Source of the DNA: Azospirillum picis
Lineage (GTDB): Bacteria > Pseudomonadota > Alphaproteobacteria > Azospirillales > Azospirillaceae
NCBI RefSeq assembly: GCF_017876115.1
Contig: NZ_JAGINO010000003.1
Coordinates: 456,002-520,001 of the forward strand
Direction: 5' to 3'
DNA length: 64,000 nucleotides
Positions 9,216 through 15,538 of this stretch are shown piece after piece (the stretch's first letter is position 1; every line of letters begins with the position of its first letter). The position numbers were made by a program, and so were the translations under genes. Under the pieces are notes generated by a model that was not told the DNA's origin, did not search any database, and saw only the letters and a list, made by a program, of their open reading frames with translations.

Positions 9216-9791
9216 TCAGCAGACGACGTTGCGGATGAACAGCGTCACCATGTCGGCGGCGTTGACGTAGGCATAGGGCTGGGAACTGCCGTAAATGGCG
9301 AAATCGCCGGCCTTCACCAACCGTTCGCCTTCGGCAAGTTCGATGCGCAGGCACCCCTGCATTACGAACACCATTTCCGACCAGCCCTCCGGATCCGGCT
9401 CGGCGGCATAGCGCTCCCCGGGTCCCAGCGACCAGTGCCAAAGCTGGGCCTCGCTGCGTGCCGGAACGCTGCCGAGCAGCACCGCCTTGCTTTCCGCGCC
9501 GTGCCCGCGCCAAGCCACGGCCTCGATCCGCCGCGATTCGGCGGCGGGATCGCTGACCACCTCGACGAAGGTCGCTCCCAGCGCTTCGGCAAGCCGGTCG
9601 AGACTCGACAGGCTGACATTGGTGTCGCCGGCTTCGAGATTGACGATCATGCGCCGGCTGATCCCCGAGGCGTCGGCCAACGCCGCCTGGCTCAGGCCGG
9701 CTCTCTGCCGCAGGCGGCGCAGGTTCGCGCCGACATGGGCGAGCACGTCCCGTCTTTGGGGTTGATTGTGCACTATATTGCCCTTATGCAT
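9216..9791 (-). CDS. XRE family regulator with C-terminal cupin sensor domain
   Basis: 191 residues. The N-terminal XRE domain is at about residues 17-75 (LRRLRQRAGLSQAALADASGISRRMI), and a cupin domain at about 110-185 includes PGERYAAEPDPEGWSEMVFVMQGCLRIEL and the closing GDFAIYGSSQPYAYVNAA. Such XRE-cupin proteins usually repress the neighbouring transporter or catabolic gene and release on binding a small ligand. It is divergent from the EamA exporter, with two operator-like sites between them. The start is uncertain: ATG 9791 gives a short leader before the HTH and leaves no ribosome-binding site. Confidence 0.85.
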   Translation of the reverse strand: MHKGNIVHNQPQRRDVLAHVGANLRRLRQRAGLSQAALADASGISRRMIVNLEAGDTNVSLSSLDRLAEALGATFVEVVSDPAAESRRIEAVAWRGHGAESKAVLLGSVPARSEAQLWHWSLGPGERYAAEPDPEGWSEMVFVMQGCLRIELAEGERLVKAGDFAIYGSSQPYAYVNAADMVTLFIRNVVC

Positions 9792-9808
9792 GTGCACTAT
9801 GCTGCACA
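9767..9808. promoter_or_regulatory. Paired operator-like sites between the XRE-cupin regulator and the EamA exporter
   Basis: The segment TGTGCACTAT occurs twice, at 9767-9776 and 9791-9800, with a 24-bp period. The second copy is part of a perfect dyad TGTGCA-N6-TGCACA (9791-9808); the first is a half-match TGTGCA-N6-TGCCCT (9767-9784). TATATT and TATGCT, which could be -10 boxes, lie inside the sites. A divergent pair with its own regulator makes autoregulation the natural reading. Confidence 0.6.
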
Positions 9809-10716
9809 ACACCCCCATAGCTAACCATTCCGGTGCCTTGCTGTCACGGCAAGAGTTGGCCCTGATCGGCGTGACGATGCTGTGGGGGACGACCTTCCTC
9901 ATCGTCCAGAACGCGGTGGCCTACAGCGGCCCGCTGTTCTTCGTGGGCATCCGCTTCCTCATCGCCGGGGCGCTGTCGATCCTCTTCTTCCGCCGCGCGA
10001 TGGCCGGGCTGACCAGGGCCGAGCTCGGTGCCGGCACCGCGATCGGTGCCGCCATCTTCCTCAGCTACTCGCTTCAGACCTGGGGGCTGCAATCGATCAG
10101 CAGCAGCATGTCCGCCTTCCTGACGGCGCTGTATGTGCCGATGGTGCCGCTGCTGCAATGGCTGGTGCTGAGGCGCCCGCCCCGCCTGATGAGCTGGATC
10201 GGCATCGTCCTGGCCTTCGCCGGGCTGATGCTGCTCGCCGGCCCGGACACCGGCGCGGGGACCTTCGGCCCGGGCGAGGTCGCCACGCTGTTTTGCGCAC
10301 TGGCGACCGCAGGCGAGATCATCCTCATCGGCCACTTCGCCAGGCATGTGGACAGCCGGCGCGTCACCGCCGTCCAGCTTGTCGCCGCCGGCCTCCTGTC
10401 GCTGGTCTTCATGCCGGTGATGGGTGAGACGTTCCCCGCCTTCTCCTGGGTGTGGCTGCTCACCGCAATCGGGCTCGGCCTCATGAGCTGCATGATCCAG
10501 TTGACGATGAACTGGGCGCAGAAATCGATTTCCCCGACACGGGCGACCATCATTTACGCCGGCGAGCCGGTGTGGGGCGGCATCGCCGGGCGCATCGCCG
10601 GCGAACGCCTGCCCGCCCTCGCGCTCGCGGGCGCGGCGTTCATCGTCGTCGGGGTGCTGGTGAGTGAATTGAGGCCGCCGCTTCGGCGCAAGCGGTGTGC
10701 CGAAGCCGGCGGCTGA
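9799..10716 (+). CDS. EamA/DMT superfamily membrane transporter
   Basis: About 305 residues with ten predicted membrane helices in two EamA repeats. The first starts LIGVTMLWGTTFLIVQNAV and includes FVGIRFLIAGALSILFF; the second ends with PTRATIIYAGEPVWGGIAGRI. Members are small-molecule exporters for amino acids, nucleobases or other metabolites; the substrate is not predictable. Start codons at 9790 and 9799 are possible and neither has a ribosome site, so a leaderless transcript or a later start should be considered. The divergent XRE-cupin gene probably controls it. Confidence 0.88.
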   Translation: MLHNTPIANHSGALLSRQELALIGVTMLWGTTFLIVQNAVAYSGPLFFVGIRFLIAGALSILFFRRAMAGLTRAELGAGTAIGAAIFLSYSLQTWGLQSISSSMSAFLTALYVPMVPLLQWLVLRRPPRLMSWIGIVLAFAGLMLLAGPDTGAGTFGPGEVATLFCALATAGEIILIGHFARHVDSRRVTAVQLVAAGLLSLVFMPVMGETFPAFSWVWLLTAIGLGLMSCMIQLTMNWAQKSISPTRATIIYAGEPVWGGIAGRIAGERLPALALAGAAFIVVGVLVSELRPPLRRKRCAEAGG

Positions 10717-10725
10717 GGCGGTCCC

Positions 10726-10908
10726 TCACTTCTTCTTCCCAGCCTTGCCCTTCTCCGCGGGACGGTCGATGTGCTTGGCCGATTCGGTGTCGGGCGTGAT
10801 CGGCTTGCCGGTGTCGGACACCGCTTCCGCCGCCTTCAGGGGATCGGCGATGTCGCGGTCGGGCTCGACGCTGAGCGCCTTGCCGTCCTCGGTCGTCGGG
10901 TCTGCCAT
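10726..10908 (-). CDS. Small hydrophilic protein of unknown function
   Basis: 60 residues, acidic in the middle and ending in a lysine-rich tail (EKGKAGKKK). It has no membrane segment and no cysteine. An AGGAGG ribosome site stands ahead of the ATG, which supports real translation. It is convergent with the EamA gene (9 bp apart). I do not recognise the family; similar short charged proteins are common in Azospirillum-like genomes. Confidence 0.6.
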   Translation of the reverse strand: MADPTTEDGKALSVEPDRDIADPLKAAEAVSDTGKPITPDTESAKHIDRPAEKGKAGKKK

Positions 10909-11181
10909 GGTGCTCCTCCTTCATGAAAGGACCTCTGCACCACAACAGGCGGCGGGCCCCGGCGTCGCGGTCGGCGATTGCGGACATCGGACTGCGGACT
11001 GCGGCGCCGTCGCCGCCGGATACAGTCCGTTACCAAAAACCCGGCCGGCCGAGACGCGCCCGAAACAATGCCGCAATGGCGGGACCGCATGCTTGGGCCA
11101 TAGGCAGCCTCTGGCCGGAGCGCCGGCGGCAGAAAACCCACCGTCAAAGCCCACCGCCCGAAACCGCCAAGGATCACGCTC

Positions 11182-11583
11182 ATGAGACAGCCGCTGCTTG
11201 CCCTGGCCGCCGCCATCATCGCCGTCACCGCGGTGGTCGGCAGCCCCGCCATGGCCCAGCACTGGCACTCCGGCCGCGACGACCATCGGGGGCCGGACCG
11301 CGAATGGAACGATCATGGCGCCCGCGGCCGTGGTCCCGACCTGCCGGCCGCGGTGCGCCGCCCGGCACCTCCTCCCGGACCGCCGGCGGCTCATGGATGG
11401 CATGCGGGCGACCGCCTGGCGCCGAAATGGCGCGACACGCGGTACGTCATCGCCCGGCCGGTGACGTTCCACCTGCACCGGCCGCCGCCGGGCCACCGGT
11501 GGGTCCGCGTCGGCCATGATGCCCTGCTGGTCGCTTCCACCTCCGGGCTCGTGGTGGAGATCAGGCCCGGCCTGTTCCGCTAG
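11182..11583 (+). CDS. RcnB family periplasmic protein
   Basis: 133 residues with a signal peptide at about 1-25 ending PAMA-Q. A histidine/proline/arginine-rich middle (HWHSGRDDHR) follows, then the RcnB signature RPPPGHRWVRVGHDALLVASTSGLVVEI. RcnB was described in E. coli as a periplasmic protein affecting nickel and cobalt export; many homologues in Alphaproteobacteria have no known role. The TAG stop (11581-11583) is made from the first three bases of the left 61-bp inverted repeat. Confidence 0.8.
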   Translation: MRQPLLALAAAIIAVTAVVGSPAMAQHWHSGRDDHRGPDREWNDHGARGRGPDLPAAVRRPAPPPGPPAAHGWHAGDRLAPKWRDTRYVIARPVTFHLHRPPPGHRWVRVGHDALLVASTSGLVVEIRPGLFR

Positions 11584-11641
11584 AGTGTGATCGTTTCAAG
11601 CGGTATCGCTTGAAACGCGACTCACACGGAAAACCAAAAGC
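11581..11641 (+). repeat. Left 61-bp inverted repeat of a 2-kb island
   Basis: It begins TAGAGTGTGATC and contains a near-perfect inner palindrome (GTTTCAAGCG around 11593-11616, one mismatch). The reverse complement of 13515-13575 matches it at 56 of 61 positions. The outer end coincides with the stop codon of rcnB. It could be the terminal repeat of a mobile unit or one of a pair of dispersed palindromic repeats. Confidence 0.85.
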
Positions 11642-11644
11642 TTG

Positions 11645-11682
11645 GAGTCCATCTGGTGCTTCAATAAGCACCGGATGGACTC
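11645..11682. repeat. 17-bp hairpin next to the left island repeat
   Basis: Arms 11645-11661 and 11666-11682 (GAGTCCATCTGGTGCTT and its complement with one G:T-type mismatch) are separated by four bases. The hairpin has no counterpart at the right end of the island. It may be the end of the IS630 element or a separate repeat element. Confidence 0.7.
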
Positions 11683-11740
11683 TGGTGCACCGACGCAAAC
11701 AGAGGCTTCACAAGGGGCTTGGACGTGCGTGTCCGGCGGC

Positions 11741-12089
11741 ATGGCCCGGATCGTCGGCATCATCGCCGGACCGGGGGACCACACGCGTTTGGCTGCGGTC
11801 GTCGGTGACCGGAACCGCCCGCAGAAGCATGTGAAGCGGGCGAGTATCATTCTGCTCGCGGCCGAGCGACTGCCCGTGCTGGAGCTGGCCGGTCGGGCCG
11901 GCGTCGGTCGCCCGGCGGTCTGGCGGTGGCAGGTGCGCTACGCCGAACAGGGCTTGGGTGCCTGACCTGCAGGACGCCGTCGTCCGCCACATCCGCGTGC
12001 ACACCAAGACGTCCAAGCCCTTCGTCTGGACCAAGTCCGCTGATGCGATCGTCGCCAAGCTGAGCCGGTTGCCTGCACCCTCCGAATGA
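11741..12089 (+). pseudogene. IS630 family transposase remnant, internally deleted
   Basis: The first part (11741-11965) gives an N-terminal helix-turn-helix typical of IS630 transposases: RASIILLAAERLPVLELAGRAGVGRPAVWRWQVRYAEQGLGA. It then stops. From 11964, in another frame, the family's C-terminal tail reads LQDAVVRHIRVHTKTSKPFVWTKSADAIVAKLSRL, ending at a TGA (12087-12089). The roughly 230 residues of DDE catalytic core between them are missing. Normal members are near 350 residues, so this copy is dead. Confidence 0.8.
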
Positions 12090-12098
12090 GCCAGTGCC

Positions 12099-12956
12099 CT
12101 ACGCGAAATGCGTTGCCAGCATCCTCCGCACCTCACCTACCAGTGTGGCCTCGCCGGGGCGGGGCGGGAGCAGGCTGAACTCCACCTCCGGCAATGGCGG
12201 TAGAGTCTGCGCCAATCGGAACGTCCCCACATCGTCCGGCACCGCAGACATGTTCAGGCAGGAAATGCCAAGCCCCGCTACGAGCGCGGATTGAAGCCCC
12301 GCCACACCCGAGGCGGAATGGGCGACGACATAGGGTACACCATGCGCTTCCAGAAGCTTCCGCACGAAGCGCTGCAAGGAACAGTCCTGAGGGAGCCCGA
12401 GCAACGGGAGAGGTGCCCGGGGTTCGAACTCGAACTCGTGTCCGGCTACCCAGGCCAGAGCCTCACGTCGAACCGGGATGCCTTCCGGTAGAGTGCGCCC
12501 GTCGAGAATGCGCATGGACAATCCAATGTCGAAATCGCCACCCTGCGCCTCTCGTTCGATCAGAAGGCTTTTGCGGATTGTGACGTGCAGTCGGAGCTTC
12601 GGGTAATGCACTCGCAACCGCTTCAGCATCTCCGCGATCGCGTTGGGACGGAAGTAGTCCGTGACGGCCAGGTGCAACTCTCCAGCCAGGCCCATGCCCC
12701 GCATGTCCTCAAGGGCCCGATCGCTCGCAGCCAGCATCTCCCGAGCGTGGGCGATCAGGCGCTCCCCGGCCGGCGTCGGCCTCACGCCCTTCTTGCCCCT
12801 TTGCAGCAGAACGACCCCGGCAAACTCTTCCAGCCTCTGAAGCTGCTCGCTGATCGCCGATTGCGAGCGGAACAGCCTCGGCACTGCGGCGGACAGGCTA
12901 CCCGCTTCCGCCACGGTCACAAGTGTCCGCAACTGCCCAAGATCAAACGGCTGCAT
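12099..12956 (-). CDS. LysR family transcriptional regulator
   Basis: 285 residues. The N-terminal winged HTH is at about 6-64 (LGQLRTLVTVAEAGSLSAAVPRLFRSQSAISEQLQRLE), followed by LLQRGKKGVRPTPAGERLI. The substrate-binding domain starts near residue 90 (GELHLAVTDYFRPNAIAEMLKRL). It is divergent from the tautomerase gene, 104 bp apart, with a dyad between them; by LysR custom it would regulate that gene and itself. It ends 9 bp from the IS630 remnant and lies inside the repeat-bounded island. Confidence 0.92.
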   Translation of the reverse strand: MQPFDLGQLRTLVTVAEAGSLSAAVPRLFRSQSAISEQLQRLEEFAGVVLLQRGKKGVRPTPAGERLIAHAREMLAASDRALEDMRGMGLAGELHLAVTDYFRPNAIAEMLKRLRVHYPKLRLHVTIRKSLLIEREAQGGDFDIGLSMRILDGRTLPEGIPVRREALAWVAGHEFEFEPRAPLPLLGLPQDCSLQRFVRKLLEAHGVPYVVAHSASGVAGLQSALVAGLGISCLNMSAVPDDVGTFRLAQTLPPLPEVEFSLLPPRPGEATLVGEVRRMLATHFA

Positions 12957-12974
12957 CCTATCATCCCAATTTTC

Positions 12975-12989
12975 CGATAGATGCTATCG
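12975..12989. promoter_or_regulatory. Dyad in the LysR/tautomerase promoter region
   Basis: CGATAG-ATG-CTATCG is a perfect 6-bp inverted repeat with a 3-bp centre, located 19 bp upstream of the LysR start and 72 bp upstream of the tautomerase start. LysR proteins bind short dyads in exactly this kind of divergent spacer, so it is a good candidate for the regulator's recognition site. Confidence 0.5.
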
Positions 12990-13060
12990 TACCTTCCGGC
13001 TTCCCCGATGCAAGCCCCGGTACCATCCTGGCGCCCGCACCAACCTTGCTGGAGGAAGCC

Positions 13061-13453
13061 ATGCCCGGGATTAATCTCACACTCTCCGGCGAGTCGGATG
13101 CGGGACTTGCCAACCGCATCGTTCCAGAACTCACTGCCCTGACCAGCGCAGTTCTGGAAAAGCTCCCTGAACTGACCATGGTAATGGTTCGGTTTATACC
13201 GCACGAATTGTGGTTCATCGACAGTCGCTCACTCGTGGAGCACGGCCGAAATTCGTTCCGCCTCGAAATCACGATTACGGACGAGACCTGCTCCAAGGCG
13301 CAGAAAGCCCGATATCAGCGAGAAGCCTTCGATCTTCTCTCCACTCTCATTGGCAACGTTCATCCACATTCGAACGTACATATCGTCGATTGCCGAGCCG
13401 GTGCCTACGGCTACGGGGGAGTGACGCAGGAATACAAGTATCAGCACACCTGA
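13061..13453 (+). CDS. Tautomerase superfamily protein (4-oxalocrotonate tautomerase-like)
   Basis: 130 residues starting MPGINLTLSGE: a proline directly after the initiator Met, the catalytic base of the superfamily once Met is removed. TMVMVRFIPHELWFID and FRLEITITDETCSKAQKARYQREAFDLLSTLIG resemble the beta-alpha-beta units of the family. The substrate is not known. A GGAGGAAG ribosome site is well placed before the ATG. It is divergent from and presumably controlled by the LysR gene. Confidence 0.75.
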   Translation: MPGINLTLSGESDAGLANRIVPELTALTSAVLEKLPELTMVMVRFIPHELWFIDSRSLVEHGRNSFRLEITITDETCSKAQKARYQREAFDLLSTLIGNVHPHSNVHIVDCRAGAYGYGGVTQEYKYQHT

Positions 13454-13514
13454 AACGTGGGCAGCGGGACGCCGACCATCGCGCCGTCTCGGCTCGGCTG
13501 CTGACGGACCCTAG

Positions 13515-13575
13515 GCTTTTGGTTTTCCGTGCGAGTCATGTTTCAAGCGGTACCGCTTGAAAGGATCACACTCTA
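13515..13575 (-). repeat. Right 61-bp inverted repeat of the 2-kb island
   Basis: Reverse complement of the left copy at 11581-11641 with five mismatches. It holds a perfect 22-bp palindrome (13540-13561, core AAGCGGTACCGCTT). The outer end (13573-13575) supplies the TAG stop of the response-regulator gene on the minus strand, just as the left copy does for rcnB. Confidence 0.85.
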
Positions 13576-15531
13576 GGCGCCCTGGTCGCCGCCGCCCTTC
13601 TGCGCCAGGACCAGCAGCACCTTCTCCTCCAACTGGTCCGGCGTGAAGGGCTTGGCGATATAGCCGCTCACATGGTGGGCCAGCGCCCGCTTCACCGCCT
13701 CCAGGGTGGCGAGCGCCGTCACCATCAGGAAGGGCAGGTCGCCGCGGGCCTCGCGGACATGCTTCAGCAGGTCCAGGCCGTTGAGCCGCGGCATCATCCA
13801 GTCGCAGATGATCAGGTCCCAGCCGGCGGGATCGGCCTCGAAGCGCTCCAGCGCCTGCTGCCCGTCGGCTGCCGTTTCGACCGTGCCGACGCCGAGTTCC
13901 TGAAGCACCGAGGCGACGAAGGCGCGCGGCCCCTCCTCGTCATCGACGACCAGCACCCTCTGGGCGGCGAGGTCGATGAAGGGAACGCCGACCTGGCCCA
14001 GCGACTGGCGCAGCCACTTGGTCCGCACCGCCCGCTCGTTCGGGCTCGGTGCGTTCAGCACGACATGGCGCACGAAGCGGGGACGATGGCAATGGCGGTA
14101 CAGCACGCGCGCGACGGCCAGCCTGCTCTTGCCGGCGCAGAAGGCACCCTCGCCCGCCAGGCGGACGATGTCGAGGACGGCGTTGGCCGGCACGTCGTCC
14201 TTGGCCTGGATCAGCGGCGTCAGCACCCTCTGGGTGCGCAGGAAGGCGTTCTGGATATCGTCGACCTGTCCGGCCAGGGATTCACGCTCATCTTCGGGAA
14301 AGCCGCTCGCCAGCACCAGCCGCTGAACGTCGGCCAGCCCCTTCAGCTTCTCGTTCCGGTCCTTCCAGCAGTCGAGCAGGCGGCCGGCGAAATCACGGCC
14401 TCCGAAAAAGCTCTTCAGGTAGTCGGCGACCGCCTTCGCCGCCGTCGGCGACAGCGGCATCTTCTGCAGGATGAAGAGGATGCGCAGCTTCTGTGCGAAA
14501 TCGCGCCCGCGGGTGATCTCCGGAACGGTGTCCTCGTTGACCAGCAGTGCGGTGCGGCGCTGCAACGCCGCTTCCGTCCGGGCGCCGCCGACATAGCCGC
14601 CGTCACGCTCCCTCAGCCGTCCCGACAGGTCGCTCAGCGCCATGATCTCGCGCTGGACCGCCTCGATCCCGAACATGTCGCCGGCGCTGGCGATGGTGAA
14701 GCAGGCAGGTTTCGCCATCTCCCGGCGGAAGGCCGCGGCCAGCGCCTCCCGCAGTCCCGGCATCGGGATGCGGCGCATCAGCATGTCCAGCCGCTGGAAG
14801 ACCGGCGGCGCCTCCTCCGGCATCGGACGGTCGGCGGCGATCAGCGTCACGATCAGGTCGATCAGCAGGGTGAAGGGGGCGTCGCGCGCGCAGGACGCAG
14901 TGCCGGCATCGCTGGTCATGATCTCGCCCAGCAGGCGCTCCAGGGGGGCCAGCGCGTCGGGATGCTCCGTCGTCTCGGCCAGCGCCAGCAGCGCGTCCGC
15001 CTTGTCGGCGAAGCTGCGGCCGGCCACGATGTGCTGGGTGACGGCGGCATCCAGCAGGAAGCGGCCGACAAAGCCGCCTTGCGACAGCAGCTCCGCCGCG
15101 ACGCCGGGATACCCGTCGGCCAGGAACTCCGGCGGCGGATTCTCCTTCAGCCGCTCGCGGGTCAGGCGCGCGGTCTCGTTCACCAGCGGCGTCAGCGCAC
15201 CCTTGCGCTCCATCACGCGCTCGGCCTGCGTCAGGATGGCGACGAAGGTGGCCGTGTTGGACAGCGAGGTCTGGTGGCGCGGGTGGTGCAGCAGCTCGGT
15301 CGCCGTCAGCGCGTTCTCGTCGAGGAAGCGGCGGCAGAAGCGCCCGACCCCGTCCCGTCCGGCCGGTGCATAGAGGTCGGCGGGCTCCCTGCAGACGGGC
15401 ACCGCCGGGCCGTCCGCCTCATCCGGCGCGGCGGATTGCGGCGCTGTGGATTGCGGCGCTGCGGAGTGTGGCGCATCCGCCCCCCGGTTCGCCGCCCCCC
15501 GGTTCGGGTCCTCGTGCCGGCTGTCCTCCAT
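13573..15531 (-). CDS. Response regulator with a C-terminal receiver domain and a large unrecognised N-terminal region
   Basis: About 652 residues. The receiver domain occupies about 530-645: RVLVVDDEEGPRAFVASVLQ, phospho-accepting Asp in DLIICDWMMPRLNGLDLL, the T/A switch in FLMVTALA and the conserved Lys in GYIAKPF. Residues 1-60 are an Ala/Pro/Gln-rich lead with short repeats (AAPQS, NRGA). Residues 60-525 are helical and match nothing I recognise. A receiver at the C-terminus of a large protein suggests that phosphorylation controls the N-terminal module. It follows the hybrid kinase by 7 bp, so the two are an operon and probably partners. ATG 15531 is used; GTG 15534 is adjacent. Confidence 0.8.
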   Translation of the reverse strand: MEDSRHEDPNRGAANRGADAPHSAAPQSTAPQSAAPDEADGPAVPVCREPADLYAPAGRDGVGRFCRRFLDENALTATELLHHPRHQTSLSNTATFVAILTQAERVMERKGALTPLVNETARLTRERLKENPPPEFLADGYPGVAAELLSQGGFVGRFLLDAAVTQHIVAGRSFADKADALLALAETTEHPDALAPLERLLGEIMTSDAGTASCARDAPFTLLIDLIVTLIAADRPMPEEAPPVFQRLDMLMRRIPMPGLREALAAAFRREMAKPACFTIASAGDMFGIEAVQREIMALSDLSGRLRERDGGYVGGARTEAALQRRTALLVNEDTVPEITRGRDFAQKLRILFILQKMPLSPTAAKAVADYLKSFFGGRDFAGRLLDCWKDRNEKLKGLADVQRLVLASGFPEDERESLAGQVDDIQNAFLRTQRVLTPLIQAKDDVPANAVLDIVRLAGEGAFCAGKSRLAVARVLYRHCHRPRFVRHVVLNAPSPNERAVRTKWLRQSLGQVGVPFIDLAAQRVLVVDDEEGPRAFVASVLQELGVGTVETAADGQQALERFEADPAGWDLIICDWMMPRLNGLDLLKHVREARGDLPFLMVTALATLEAVKRALAHHVSGYIAKPFTPDQLEEKVLLVLAQKGGGDQGA

Positions 15532-15538
15532 CACGTCG

